Notes under the pieces: generated by a model
What the model was told of the DNA's origin: nothing
Database searches by the model: none
The model's input: only the letters and a program-made list of their open reading frames with translations
Translations under genes and position numbers: made by a program
NCBI RefSeq assembly: GCF_014851585.1
Contig: NZ_JACVAB010000003.1
Coordinates: 496,001-560,000, forward strand
Direction of reading: 5' to 3'
DNA length: 64,000 bases
DNA from: Agrobacterium sp. AGB01
Lineage (GTDB): Bacteria > Pseudomonadota > Alphaproteobacteria > Rhizobiales > Rhizobiaceae
In this document: piece after piece, positions 34,556 through 43,446 of the stretch
Numbering within the stretch: position 1 is the first letter of the stretch
How the letters are laid out: every line of letters starts with the position of its first letter

Positions 34556-36058
34556 TCAATGGGTTTGGTGCCGGACCATGCAGGCGGCATAGAGGGTTTT
34601 GGGATCAAGCTTCTCATTGACGAATTCGTCGGCGATAATGCCGTCACGCAAGATGAGGATGCGGTCACAGCATTCGACCAAATCCTCCAGTTCGGTGGAG
34701 ACCACGATACTGGCAAGGCCGCGCGTCGCCTGTTCCCAGATGATGTTGTAGATCTGCTGTTTGGCCAACACGTCAACGCCGCGCCCTGGCTCGTCAAAAA
34801 GCAGTATGCGAGGGTCGTCATTCAGCCAGTTACCAACCACGATTTTTTGCTGGTTACCGCCGGAAAGGCTGGAAACGGGCAGCGCCGGATCTCCCACCTT
34901 GATCAGCAAATTGTCGATCTGCCGTTTGACATAAGGGTTTTCACGACCGGTGGTTATGAAACCGAGTTTGCCAATCCGCTGCATGGCGGCAAGACACAGG
35001 TTTGCATGACTGGACAGGATTTGCGCCAGTCCTCCATGCTTGCGGTCTTCGGAGGTGTAGCCGATACCAAATGCTTTCATGACAGAGATGGAGACATTCG
35101 AAACGGTCTTGCCATCAACGACAATTTCACCCGCATCATGCGGTCCTGCGCCGTAGATCGCCCGCAAAAGCTCCGTTCTGCCCGAGCCGAGCATTCCCGC
35201 AATACCGACCACTTCACCGGGGTAAAGGTCGAAGGAAATGTCTTTTAGCAATGGGGCAAGCGACAGGTTGCGCACCGAAAGGATTGGTTTGGTCCGCTCT
35301 TTGGGGTGCAACGGGCGATGAACCGGCTGGATTTCCCCAAACATCATTTCAAGAATAACCGCAGGTGTCGCCTCCTCAATCGAGCAGGAGCCCGTGAAAA
35401 CACCATCCCGCAGCGCTGTAACCGTGTCGGCAATCTCGGTCAGTTCTGCCAGTCTATGCGAGATATAGATGATCGTCACACCGCGATCCCGCAGACGCCG
35501 GACAAGCTCAAACAATTGTTTGACTTCAGCCTGTGCCAGCGCCGAGGTCGGTTCGTCCAATTGCAGCACAATGGGTTTGAACGACATCGCCTTGACGATT
35601 TCCACCACCTGCTGGCGTCCGACGGATAAGGCACCAGCCGGAATATCCGGATCAATGTCACCCGCCCCCATATCATTCAGCAGTTGGGCCGCACGCTTGC
35701 GCAACGCAGGCCAGTCAATAAACGGCGTGCCTTTGCGCTTGGGCAAACGTCCCATGAAGATGTTCTCGGCCACACTCAAATGTGGCACAAGGCTTAGCTC
35801 CTGATAAACCGTGACAATACCCGCTTCCAGCGCGTCGGATGGGCGCGAAAAACGGCATACTTCACCATTCAGAAGGATCTCGCCCCTTGTCGGTTCGGTG
35901 GCACCGGACATCATCTTGATGAAGGTGCTTTTGCCTGAACCGTTTTTACCAAGCAGGGCGTGAACCTTCCCCCGTTCAAAGGAGTGGTTGAAGTCGTCAA
36001 GCGCCGTCACCCGGCCATAATGCTTGGTGAGGCCACGCAATTCGAGGACGGAAGACAT
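34556..36058 (-). CDS. Ribose-type sugar ABC importer, ATP-binding protein (RbsA-like)
   Basis: Duplicated ATPase of 500 residues, as in all CUT2 importers. The first half has Walker A GKNGSGKST, signature LSVGRQQ and Walker [12 protein letters not shown]. The second half has the degenerate Walker A GMLGSGRTELLRAI, signature LSGGNQQKIVVGNWL and Walker B ILLFDEPGRGVDV. The start is the ATG at 36058, two bases after GGAGAAC. It is flanked by its binding-protein and permease genes. Confidence 0.94.
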   Translation of the reverse strand: MSSVLELRGLTKHYGRVTALDDFNHSFERGKVHALLGKNGSGKSTFIKMMSGATEPTRGEILLNGEVCRFSRPSDALEAGIVTVYQELSLVPHLSVAENIFMGRLPKRKGTPFIDWPALRKRAAQLLNDMGAGDIDPDIPAGALSVGRQQVVEIVKAMSFKPIVLQLDEPTSALAQAEVKQLFELVRRLRDRGVTIIYISHRLAELTEIADTVTALRDGVFTGSCSIEEATPAVILEMMFGEIQPVHRPLHPKERTKPILSVRNLSLAPLLKDISFDLYPGEVVGIAGMLGSGRTELLRAIYGAGPHDAGEIVVDGKTVSNVSISVMKAFGIGYTSEDRKHGGLAQILSSHANLCLAAMQRIGKLGFITTGRENPYVKRQIDNLLIKVGDPALPVSSLSGGNQQKIVVGNWLNDDPRILLFDEPGRGVDVLAKQQIYNIIWEQATRGLASIVVSTELEDLVECCDRILILRDGIIADEFVNEKLDPKTLYAACMVRHQTH

Positions 36059-36131
36059 ACGTTCTCCGTTATGTTGTCTGGAGGGTGGGAGAATACGCAC
36101 GGCATAAATTGATTATGCCGTGCGCGTTTCC

Positions 36132-37094
36132 TTACTTCTTGAGGCTTTCGGCGAAGGCCTTCACGCCGTCAGGATCAGCGCGTGACAGCAGCAAAGCCGG
36201 AACGGTCGTCTGTTCAGCCACCTTGTCGCCCTTAAGAATGGAAAGAGCGGAATCGACACCCTGTGCGCCCATGTCGAATGGAGACTGCGCCGTTACGGCC
36301 TGCAAAACATTGTCATTGGCCATCAAGCCTTTGGCAAGCTGTTCGGAACCGTCGATACCGAAGACATAAACGGAACCAGCCTTTCCAGCATTGCGCACTG
36401 CCTGCATGGCACCAATCGTACCACCTTCATTGGCCGCGTAGACCACATTGACGTCAGGATTGGCGGTGAGAATGTCGGTGGCGACAGACACTGCCTTTTC
36501 CGGAAGCCATGCGTCCTGTTCGGTCACGACATCAACGGTATTGCCTTCAGCTGCAGCTTCCTTGAAGCCCCCTGTGCGCTCACCACTTTGTTCGGGCAAC
36601 AGCGACTTGAAGCCCAAAATGGCAACCTTTGCCTTACCGCCCAGAGTTTCAGTGATGAACTTGCCTGCCGCCTTGCCGGTGGAAATGCCAAGATCCTTGT
36701 TTGAGGTCGAGAAGGTTGCCTGTGCAATACCGGCATCGGTCAGGCCGCCATTTACGGCAACCACCACAATACCTGCATCACGGGCGCGCTTCAGAGCTGC
36801 GGCCGAGTTCTTGGCAGACACCGGGGCAATGACGATCGCATTCACCTTGCGGGCGATATAGGTATCGATCGCCTGCGTTTCCTTGGCCTGATCGCCATCG
36901 ATATTGATTTCAAGAATTTCCGCACCGGCCTTTTCAGCGGCACTGCGCATGCCGGCCTGCAAGGATTTCATGAACTGGTCGCCCTGGAACACGATGCTTG
37001 CCACCACCGGCTTGTCGGCAGCCTGTGCCAGCATTGGCGCCATGCTGACAGATGTAATCAAACCCAATGCTGCGGCTTTAAGATATGCCTTCAT
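36132..37094 (-). CDS. Ribose-type sugar ABC importer, substrate-binding protein (RbsB-like)
   Basis: Periplasmic sugar-binding protein of 320 residues. The signal peptide is MKAYLKAAALGLITSVSMA with cleavage near AQA-ADK. The mature core has VVASIVFQGDQFMKSLQAGM, DTYIARKVNAIVIAPVSAKN and VYVFGIDGSEQLAKGL. A good GGAGGAG site precedes the ATG at 37094. It follows the kinase gene after a 65-base gap with a hairpin, so the transporter genes may be expressed at a different level from the enzymes. The ligand is unknown. Confidence 0.92.
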   Translation of the reverse strand: MKAYLKAAALGLITSVSMAPMLAQAADKPVVASIVFQGDQFMKSLQAGMRSAAEKAGAEILEINIDGDQAKETQAIDTYIARKVNAIVIAPVSAKNSAAALKRARDAGIVVVAVNGGLTDAGIAQATFSTSNKDLGISTGKAAGKFITETLGGKAKVAILGFKSLLPEQSGERTGGFKEAAAEGNTVDVVTEQDAWLPEKAVSVATDILTANPDVNVVYAANEGGTIGAMQAVRNAGKAGSVYVFGIDGSEQLAKGLMANDNVLQAVTAQSPFDMGAQGVDSALSILKGDKVAEQTTVPALLLSRADPDGVKAFAESLKK

Positions 37095-37122
37095 GCTATT
37101 CTCCTCCCTTGTGTTGATGGTA

Positions 37123-37156
37123 CCGGCCTTCGCATACTCCTTCTGCGAAAAGCCGG
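37123..37156 (-). repeat. Hairpin between kinase and binding-protein genes
   Basis: Arms CCGGC-C-TTCGCA (37123-37134) and TGCGAA-AA-GCCGG (37144-37156) pair over eleven bases with a small bulge and a nine-base loop. It lies four bases after the kinase stop. No T-run follows on the transcribed strand, so processing or partial termination is more likely than full termination. Confidence 0.5.
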
Positions 37157-37159
37157 GCT

Positions 37160-38209
37160 TTAGCCGAATGCCGGTCTCGTCTCCTTTGTTTCCTCAACGA
37201 GAACGGACATATGCGGAATTCCATCGGTGGCCGTTGCGCCACCGAGACAATGGGCCGCTGCACGATGCGCGACAGCGGCAATTCTGGCAGAGGGCCAGCC
37301 CTCATGCAGGCCGTAAAGAACAGCGGCGCAGAAAGCATCTCCGGCACCGACCGGGCTAACGATATCTTCTACTGCGACCGGAAGCGAGTAGGTTGTGATC
37401 GCCTCACATCCACGCTCAAGCCATAAAGAAAGTTCTGGTGCATGGATGATTGCGCCACGCCGCACGCCACCTGTCAGCAAACTATTGCCTGCCTTGTGAA
37501 GTGCATCAACGAGCAACTTGCCTTGGCTGTCACGAACGGCAATTCCCGTTGCCCGCCCGGCTTCAATCTCGTTTATGATGAGGTAATCGCAATAGGGCAA
37601 AGCGACGCCAACCTGACGCTGGAAGGCAGGGTCCTCGCTGGAAACGAAATCCACGCAGGTTAGCAATCCCGCTTTTTGCGCAGCTTCCAGCAGATGACTG
37701 GCACCGGAGCGACCGTGACCATCAAGCTTGTCCAACCCCGGCAGCAACATAAGATAGCCCAGATAAAAAAGGCGATACCCCTGTTGGGCATAGGATGCCA
37801 TGTTGATCGACGCCTGCGTCATGTCATCATTGGCGCCACCATGGTAGAAGAAGGTCCGGCTTTGCCCGGGAACCGTCATCACGTGTGTATGGGCTGTGGC
37901 AGCTTCACCTAACGACACCATGCCGGAAACATCGATACCGTGTTGCGCAAGACGTTCGCGGACAAACAGGCCATCAGCATCATCACCAAGGCAACCGGCT
38001 GCAGACAGCCCGCCGGGAAAACCAAGCGAAGCAAGGTCGGTGACAACATTGGCGGCTCCACCACCAACGCCGATGTCCTGATGCAATATGTGCGTGAGAT
38101 TACCCTGCTCCGGCCAATAAGACAGCGCATGGACGCGGTCCACAATGAAATTTCCGGCGCAGACGATACCTCCAGAATGTCCGCCTTTTGTCTCCTCCCC
38201 CAAAGACAT
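37160..38209 (-). CDS. PfkB family carbohydrate kinase
   Basis: Ribokinase-like sugar kinase of 349 residues. The N-terminal segment IVCAGNFIVDRVHAL and GVGGGAANVVTDLASLG match PfkB signature 1. The C-terminal VSPVGAGDAFCAAVLYGL (about 293-310) holds the catalytic Asp of signature 2. The start codon overlaps the isomerase stop (TGATG). It is expected to phosphorylate the ketose or keto-sugar made by the operon before aldol cleavage. The true substrate cannot be named. Confidence 0.9.
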   Translation of the reverse strand: MSLGEETKGGHSGGIVCAGNFIVDRVHALSYWPEQGNLTHILHQDIGVGGGAANVVTDLASLGFPGGLSAAGCLGDDADGLFVRERLAQHGIDVSGMVSLGEAATAHTHVMTVPGQSRTFFYHGGANDDMTQASINMASYAQQGYRLFYLGYLMLLPGLDKLDGHGRSGASHLLEAAQKAGLLTCVDFVSSEDPAFQRQVGVALPYCDYLIINEIEAGRATGIAVRDSQGKLLVDALHKAGNSLLTGGVRRGAIIHAPELSLWLERGCEAITTYSLPVAVEDIVSPVGAGDAFCAAVLYGLHEGWPSARIAAVAHRAAAHCLGGATATDGIPHMSVLVEETKETRPAFG

Positions 38210-38880
38210 CAGCCGCCCCCTTCGTTCCAGAGCGGCCGGAAGGGTGGCTCATCTTCCTCAATGTCCGCAAAGCGTCCAATCGGCTCAAGGAAGAAGTTAT
38301 CGTTGCGGTCGTCATTGACCTGGCTGACCTCACCCACCAACACCGGTCCGTCGCCTGCCTTGCCGTAGAAGCGGTGGTAAAGGCCGGGGTGGATCGTCAC
38401 ACTCTGTCCGGGAGACAGCTCAAGCTCTTCCCACTGCGCCAACAGCTGTGGCAGGCCGTCGACCAGCACAACAACATCTTCACTGCTCGACGTACCATCT
38501 TCATTCGCAGCACAGAACTCGATCACCAGTGTACCGCCGCCACGATTGATGATGTCTTCCATCTTGGCTTTGTGAAGATGGGCGGGCGTCATTTGCCCTT
38601 CGGCAACGAACAGCAGTTTTTCAGCGTAGGTGCGTTCATCTGCCTGCCCAACGATGCCGTTGCGCAGGCAAAAAAGCACAAGACCACACTCGGCAAACCG
38701 ACCGCTCCCAAAGTCTGTCACATCCCAGCCCAGTTGGTGAGCACGCAGATAAGCAGCATCTTCGGGTCGGGCTGCAAGTGTTTCACCGGTCCAGTCGCCC
38801 CACACGGGAAGCGACCATTTCCAGTTATCCAGCATCTCGACGGCAAATTTGAGGGCCGTATTGATTTCGGAGCGCTTCAT
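38209..38880 (-). CDS. D-lyxose/D-mannose isomerase-like cupin enzyme
   Basis: Cupin protein of 223 residues resembling D-lyxose isomerase, which interconverts D-lyxose and D-xylulose and also mannose and fructose. Metal ligands are visible in TPAHLHKAKMEDIINRGGG (His, His, Glu) and HPGLYHRFYG (His). WGDWTGETLAARPEDAAYLRAH and LGWDVTDFGSG are also family-like. It overlaps the dehydrogenase gene before it and the kinase gene after it by one base each, so all three are coupled. The fold and family are likely; the physiological aldose may be another sugar. Confidence 0.82.
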   Translation of the reverse strand: MKRSEINTALKFAVEMLDNWKWSLPVWGDWTGETLAARPEDAAYLRAHQLGWDVTDFGSGRFAECGLVLFCLRNGIVGQADERTYAEKLLFVAEGQMTPAHLHKAKMEDIINRGGGTLVIEFCAANEDGTSSSEDVVVLVDGLPQLLAQWEELELSPGQSVTIHPGLYHRFYGKAGDGPVLVGEVSQVNDDRNDNFFLEPIGRFADIEEDEPPFRPLWNEGGG

Positions 38881-40034
38881 CAGGACGCCCCCTCAGCATA
38901 ATTGACGGAAACAACGCGATTTTCGCGGCCAGACTGCAAGGCCGCCGTCAACACGGCATGATGTGCAGCGGCTTCTTGCGGTGTCGCGCAATGGAAACCT
39001 CTGCCATTACCACCCGCCAATTCGTCAACGAATGCGGCCCACATTTGCTGGATGGCGTCGGCAAAACCAAACTCGAAAATCTTGCCTGTTATCGCAGGGA
39101 AAAGCGAACCATATCCGAGATCTTCGGTGCTCCAGGCCTGGCTGCCGCCATTATAGTCCATCCACTGCCACTGGCGTGGAGACTTGGTGCTGAAATAGGC
39201 GCTCTTTTTCATGCCGAGAATGCGGATATACCAGGTGTTGGATTCACCGGGCGCAATACGCCAGGTTTTGAGCACCATGGGAAAGTCCTGATCCTGCGTC
39301 GTGACACGAGCGCTGATAGTCGCGTTGTCCCACGTGGTGCAAGGTGCAATGCCACCCTTGCCGTCTGGGCGTTCCGTTACCTTCTTCACCAATTGTGCGT
39401 GAAGGGTGGAAGGGCGCCAGCCGAGACGCAGCGGCACATGCAGCACGTGCATGCCAAGATCACCCATGCAACCGTAGGCGCCGTTGATGTGTTCCATACG
39501 CTTCCAGTTGATCGGCTTTTGCCGATCAATGTCGGAAGAATGCAGGAAGCCGGCTTCGACTTCCAGAATCTCACCCATCTCGCCACCACGCGCCAGCTCA
39601 ATGACTTTCTGCGCACCAGGAAAAAACGGCATTTCAGACGAGCAACGCACCACGAGCTCAGGTTTTTCACCCAAAACCTTCACGATCTCGCTGTTTTGTA
39701 ACTGATCCATGCCAAATGGTTTTTCGCCGAGCAGATGTTTGCCTGCCCGCAGGATATCCGTGTAGAATTCTGCATGCAGGACATGCGGAACGGCGCAATA
39801 AATGGCATCCACATCGGGATTAGCCAGCAGTTCCTTATAGTCCGTTGTGCGCTGTCGCACGGTTGGTACGTTGTCGCTGAACCAGTCCATCAAGGCGGTG
39901 TTCGTATCGCACACCGCAACAATTTCCGGGCGCGCTTTCGCGTCCACCAAGTGCAGCCAACGCGCGGCTGCACTTGCAAATTCACGACCCATCAGACCGC
40001 AGCCGATAACGCCGAAGCGGAAAATCTTCGTCAT
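38880..40034 (-). CDS. Gfo/Idh/MocA family oxidoreductase
   Basis: NAD(P)-dependent sugar dehydrogenase of 384 residues. The Rossmann start is FRFGVIGCGLMGREFA, and GKHLLGEKPFG supplies the catalytic Lys of the EKP motif near residue 104. The C-terminal half is the usual alpha/beta domain, with HINGAYGCMGDLGMHVLHV as the GGGxxxDxxxH-like segment. It is the second gene of the LacI-type operon, 27 bases after the aldolase. The substrate is unknown. Confidence 0.9.
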   Translation of the reverse strand: MTKIFRFGVIGCGLMGREFASAAARWLHLVDAKARPEIVAVCDTNTALMDWFSDNVPTVRQRTTDYKELLANPDVDAIYCAVPHVLHAEFYTDILRAGKHLLGEKPFGMDQLQNSEIVKVLGEKPELVVRCSSEMPFFPGAQKVIELARGGEMGEILEVEAGFLHSSDIDRQKPINWKRMEHINGAYGCMGDLGMHVLHVPLRLGWRPSTLHAQLVKKVTERPDGKGGIAPCTTWDNATISARVTTQDQDFPMVLKTWRIAPGESNTWYIRILGMKKSAYFSTKSPRQWQWMDYNGGSQAWSTEDLGYGSLFPAITGKIFEFGFADAIQQMWAAFVDELAGGNGRGFHCATPQEAAAHHAVLTAALQSGRENRVVSVNYAEGAS

Positions 40035-40061
40035 AACATTCCTCCCTTCGTTACCGCACGG

Positions 40062-40886
40062 TTAGCCGAGATGGCGTGCCGCTTCCTCTGCAGTTACACC
40101 GTCGTGAACGATAGCCATCAGCGCCTGTGTCATGCCCTTGGGGTTGCTGTGCTGGATTACGTTACGACCATAGACAATGCCGCGAGCGCCCTGCTCCATG
40201 AGCACCTTGGTGCGCGACAGGATTTCCTGATCACTGACGCGTCCACCGCCACGCACCAGCACGGGAAGCCCCTGCGCAATCTCGATAACGCGGTGATATT
40301 CTTCAACGTTGTCGCATGGATCGGCCTTGATGATATCAGCGCCCAATTCAGCAGCCTGGCGTACCAAAGGCAGGATTTTATCAATCGCGCCGTCAACCAT
40401 ATAAGCGCCCTTGGAATTGTCCTGCATGACCAGAGGCTCAACCATTAGCGGCATGCCGTAGATTTCGCATTCGCGCTTGAGAATGTTCACATTGCGCACG
40501 CAGGCCCGGTAAACTTCAGGCTGGTTCGGCAACATCAGCAGATTGACAACGACGCAGGCCGCATCCAGCACAACGCCCTGTTCAACAGCCCGGTCAATCA
40601 CTTCTGAAAACAGAACGGATGGCAGCGGATTGCCGTAGATATTGGCGATGTCAGTGCGAAGGACCAGAGCCGGACGATCCTTGCCTGGAATAGCCTGAAG
40701 AAGGGGCGCCGTGCCCGGCGGAAGCTGAATGGCATCCGGTTTTGCTTCAGCGATCACCTGAATGGCGGTTTTCATATTTTCAATGCCCGCAAGGAACGTG
40801 CGCTCATTGAACATGCCGTGGTCAATTGCCACGTCAAAGCAGTTTCCGGACGTGCCGAAAAGACGATTGAGGCGTGCTGCCTTCAT
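40062..40886 (-). CDS. Class I aldolase (DeoC/LacD/FbaB group)
   Basis: TIM-barrel Schiff-base aldolase of 274 residues. AIDHGMFNERTF near 20-31 and ELGADIIKADPCDNVEEY are diagnostic; Lys 187 in IIKADP is the likely Schiff-base lysine, and VRGGGRVSD is the phosphate-binding loop. The group includes archaeal-type fructose-bisphosphate aldolase, tagatose-bisphosphate aldolase and LsrF. The start is the ATG at 40886 with GGGAGGAA upstream. It is the first gene of the operon, 14 bases from the nearer LacI-type operator. It should cleave the phosphorylated sugar made by the PfkB kinase. Confidence 0.88.
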   Translation of the reverse strand: MKAARLNRLFGTSGNCFDVAIDHGMFNERTFLAGIENMKTAIQVIAEAKPDAIQLPPGTAPLLQAIPGKDRPALVLRTDIANIYGNPLPSVLFSEVIDRAVEQGVVLDAACVVVNLLMLPNQPEVYRACVRNVNILKRECEIYGMPLMVEPLVMQDNSKGAYMVDGAIDKILPLVRQAAELGADIIKADPCDNVEEYHRVIEIAQGLPVLVRGGGRVSDQEILSRTKVLMEQGARGIVYGRNVIQHSNPKGMTQALMAIVHDGVTAEEAARHLG

Positions 40887-40900
40887 GGTGGTTCCTCCCA

Positions 40901-40920
40901 ATATGGTAACGTTTCCATAT
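40901..40920. promoter_or_regulatory. LacI-type operator, proximal copy
   Basis: The near-palindrome ATATGGTAACGTTTCCATAT lies 14 bases upstream of the aldolase ATG. It has the central CG and dyad symmetry of LacI-family operators, with only one pair of positions breaking symmetry. A second copy lies 57 bases further upstream. Confidence 0.8.
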
Positions 40921-40957
40921 TTTGCTATCGGGTTCAAGAGCGAGCGTCAAGAAAAAT

Positions 40958-40975
40958 GTGGTAACGTTTCCATAT
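40958..40975. promoter_or_regulatory. LacI-type operator, distal copy
   Basis: GTGGTAACGTTTCCATAT repeats 16 consecutive bases of the proximal operator in the same orientation. The 57-base spacing is about five to six helical turns, which would allow both sites to be bound by one repressor tetramer with the promoter between them. It also lies upstream of the divergent ATP-grasp gene. Confidence 0.78.
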
Positions 40976-41144
40976 ATTGTTTCAGATATGCAAGCATAGG
41001 CAATTCGAAGCCACTCAGACTATTCAGACAGCATCGGTGTGTGTCCCGCAGGAATTAAGGGTTTGCTTGCCATTTGGGCGTATCGTTCCAACGTACCAGC
41101 CCCGCCTTGCCGTCCTTGTTCGGCGCCCTTTCAGGACCAAAATC

Positions 41145-42350
41145 TTGCCACGCACAGCCATTTCACCGCAATCGACAGGTGTCGTTATCCTTGGCGGAGC
41201 GCACGGAGCACTGGCATTGGCGAGAAGCCTCGGGCACTCAGGCATAAAGGTGCATTATATCAGTAATGATTCCCCCCTCACCGGCTGGTCGCGCTTCGTG
41301 CAAAAGCAGATCAAATGGCCAGGCGCGGACCATGCGGACGCAACCGGCTTCCTTGTGGATTTTGCTCGTAAACACGCATTGCAAGGTAGTCTTTTGGTGC
41401 CGGCTGGCGACGCAGAGGTTTTACTGGTCTCGCAAGAGAAACAGATCCTACAAGCGGCATACCGCATCATGTTACCGCAATGGCAAGAGCTGCAATGGCT
41501 GTGCGACAAACCTCTTCTCTACAAGCGTGCAGAGCAACTGGGGCTGCAATATCCACGCACATACGAGCTGGCATCCACCCAAGAAGCGCACTTGCTGGCG
41601 CCCACGTTCCCAGTGATCTTGAAACCCAATATGGGCGGTGGAAACAGCCGCATCGTCAAGGCAAAAGTCATCAGGGCCGATGACAAGACGACATTTATTG
41701 ACAGTTTCACCGATGCTGCCGGTGAAATTGGTGCGCACAATGTTGTTGTGCAGGAACTTATCCCTGGCGGTGGCGAAAGCCAGTTTTCCTATGTCGGCTT
41801 GTGGCATGATGGAAAAACGGTGGCTGAATTCACGGCGCGCCGCACCCGGCAATATCCGGTCGATTTCGGCTTTACCAGCACCTATGTCGAGGTGGTCAAC
41901 GAACCTTCACTAATCGAAGCATCGCACAAGCTGCTCTCATCCCTGACATTTAGTGGTCTGGTCGAGATTGAATTCAAACGCCACGCTCTCAACGGCACCC
42001 TCAATATTCTCGACGTCAATCCAAGACCCTGGGCCTGGCTCGCACTTTCAGCCGCAGCCGGCGTCGATTTCGGCCCAATCATGTGGAACATCGCCCAAGG
42101 ACATCAGACACCAGTATCCGCCACCGCAAAGCCCGGAACAGCATGGATTTACGCTGTTCGTGACCTTGCCGCGGCCATGACACTCATCAAACGCGGTAAT
42201 CTGGATATCGGAACATTCATCCGCTCCTTCGCCAAAGTGCGCGCCGTGGCGGCGTTTGCCTGGAAAGATCCCCTGCCAGGCCTGCTTGACCTGCCGTTAA
42301 CCGCATGGCGTGTATTGACACACAGAGTGCTCAACCTGTCAAAGAAGTAA
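41145..42350 (+). CDS. ATP-grasp domain ligase-like protein
   Basis: Carboxylate-amine ligase fold protein of 401 residues. The pre-ATP-grasp segment is GVVILGGAHGALALARSLGH. ATP-grasp motifs are FPVILKPNMGGGNSRIVKAK, VVVQELIPGGGESQFSYVGL and GLVEIEFKRH...LNILDVNPRPW (metal-binding Glu and Asn). I use a TTG at 41145, with AGGA nine bases upstream; sequence before it is unlike the family. It is followed after 26 bases by a polysaccharide deacetylase gene. Such pairs may modify a cell-surface glycan with an amide-linked group. The substrate is unknown. Confidence 0.72.
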   Translation: MPRTAISPQSTGVVILGGAHGALALARSLGHSGIKVHYISNDSPLTGWSRFVQKQIKWPGADHADATGFLVDFARKHALQGSLLVPAGDAEVLLVSQEKQILQAAYRIMLPQWQELQWLCDKPLLYKRAEQLGLQYPRTYELASTQEAHLLAPTFPVILKPNMGGGNSRIVKAKVIRADDKTTFIDSFTDAAGEIGAHNVVVQELIPGGGESQFSYVGLWHDGKTVAEFTARRTRQYPVDFGFTSTYVEVVNEPSLIEASHKLLSSLTFSGLVEIEFKRHALNGTLNILDVNPRPWAWLALSAAAGVDFGPIMWNIAQGHQTPVSATAKPGTAWIYAVRDLAAAMTLIKRGNLDIGTFIRSFAKVRAVAAFAWKDPLPGLLDLPLTAWRVLTHRVLNLSKK

Positions 42351-42376
42351 AATCGCGAGACAACCGGACCGATCCC

Positions 42377-43429
42377 ATGTTCTCTTTGAAATCAGCAAAG
42401 CGCATCCTGAAATACGAGATTATCAGGGCCGGTCTCGAAGTCTCTGCCATCCCCGGTATTCGGGCCTTGTTTCCCAAAGCCGGCGGGCGGGGCCTCATTT
42501 TTACCCTGCATCATGTTCGCCCGGATGCACCACCCGCCTTTGGCCCGAACGCTATTCTCTCGGTCACCCCGCAATTTCTGGAGGAGGCGATCAACGCCGC
42601 GCTGGAATTGAACCTCACGCCGGTACATTTGCATGATCTGCCAACCCTGCTGAGCGACCCGACAGATCTCAGGTCTTTTGTCGCATTCACGCTGGATGAC
42701 GGCTATCGCAACAATGCGCAGTTTGCGGCGCCTCTCTTCCGCAAATACAAAGTTCCCTACACGATATTCATATCGCCGGGCCTTACACAACGCACGCGTT
42801 CCATGTGGTGGGAAACCGCAGAGGCACTGATCCGCCTACAGGACAAATTTGACTTTGATTTTGGCCAAGGCACTGAGATCATAACCGCAGCAAGCGTAAC
42901 GCAAAAATACGATGCGTTTGACCGTCTGGCCGCTTTCGTCCACGCAAATGATGAGGACGCCGCTGTTGCCCGCATTGACGCGGCAGCGCATCAGTATGGC
43001 GTCGATCCGCTTACAATTGTCGATAATCTCATCATGACAACGGATGAGTTGCGCCAACTGGTAAGCGACGATGCATTTGCGCATATGGGTGCGCATACCA
43101 TGACACATGTGAACCTGAAACGTGTCGACCGAGCACGACTGGAAAGTGAAATCCGCCAGTCGATTTCGACACTGCATGGCTTTACAGGCGTCAAGCCGCG
43201 CTCGTTCTCTTATCCTTACGGCTACAAGTCGGCAACCGGAGACCGCGAAGCGGATGCTGTTCTAAGTGCTGGCATCCCGGTCGCTGTCACCACGCAACCG
43301 GGTGTTCTCTCGAGCGCCAGTCTTGACACCATGGGACTTCTACCTCGTGTTTCCCTGAACGGCCTTTTCCAGAAAAAACGCTATGTGAAAGCACTGGTGT
43401 CCGGCATCCCGTTCAAGATTGCAAAATAG
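42377..43429 (+). CDS. Polysaccharide deacetylase family protein
   Basis: NodB-homology carbohydrate esterase of 350 residues. The catalytic motif is FTLDDGYRNN (Asp-Asp near 108-109), and the zinc histidines are in HTMTHVNL. SFSYPYGYKS is motif 3. No signal peptide is evident, so it may act in the cytoplasm on a lipid-linked or nucleotide-linked sugar. The start is the ATG at 42377. It forms a two-gene unit with the ATP-grasp gene and ends 17 bases from the convergent ABC ATPase gene. Confidence 0.85.
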   Translation: MFSLKSAKRILKYEIIRAGLEVSAIPGIRALFPKAGGRGLIFTLHHVRPDAPPAFGPNAILSVTPQFLEEAINAALELNLTPVHLHDLPTLLSDPTDLRSFVAFTLDDGYRNNAQFAAPLFRKYKVPYTIFISPGLTQRTRSMWWETAEALIRLQDKFDFDFGQGTEIITAASVTQKYDAFDRLAAFVHANDEDAAVARIDAAAHQYGVDPLTIVDNLIMTTDELRQLVSDDAFAHMGAHTMTHVNLKRVDRARLESEIRQSISTLHGFTGVKPRSFSYPYGYKSATGDREADAVLSAGIPVAVTTQPGVLSSASLDTMGLLPRVSLNGLFQKKRYVKALVSGIPFKIAK

Positions 43430-43446
43430 ACGGGGATGGAGCCTCC

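Noticed and set aside
38188..38901. Open frame of 237 codons antisense to the lyxose isomerase-like gene
   Set aside because: The sense frame has clear cupin metal motifs and operon overlaps; the antisense has none.
40062..40886. Aldolase as LsrF in an autoinducer-2 uptake operon
   Set aside because: The kinase is of the PfkB kind, not LsrK-type FGGY, and an LsrB-like or LsrG gene is absent.
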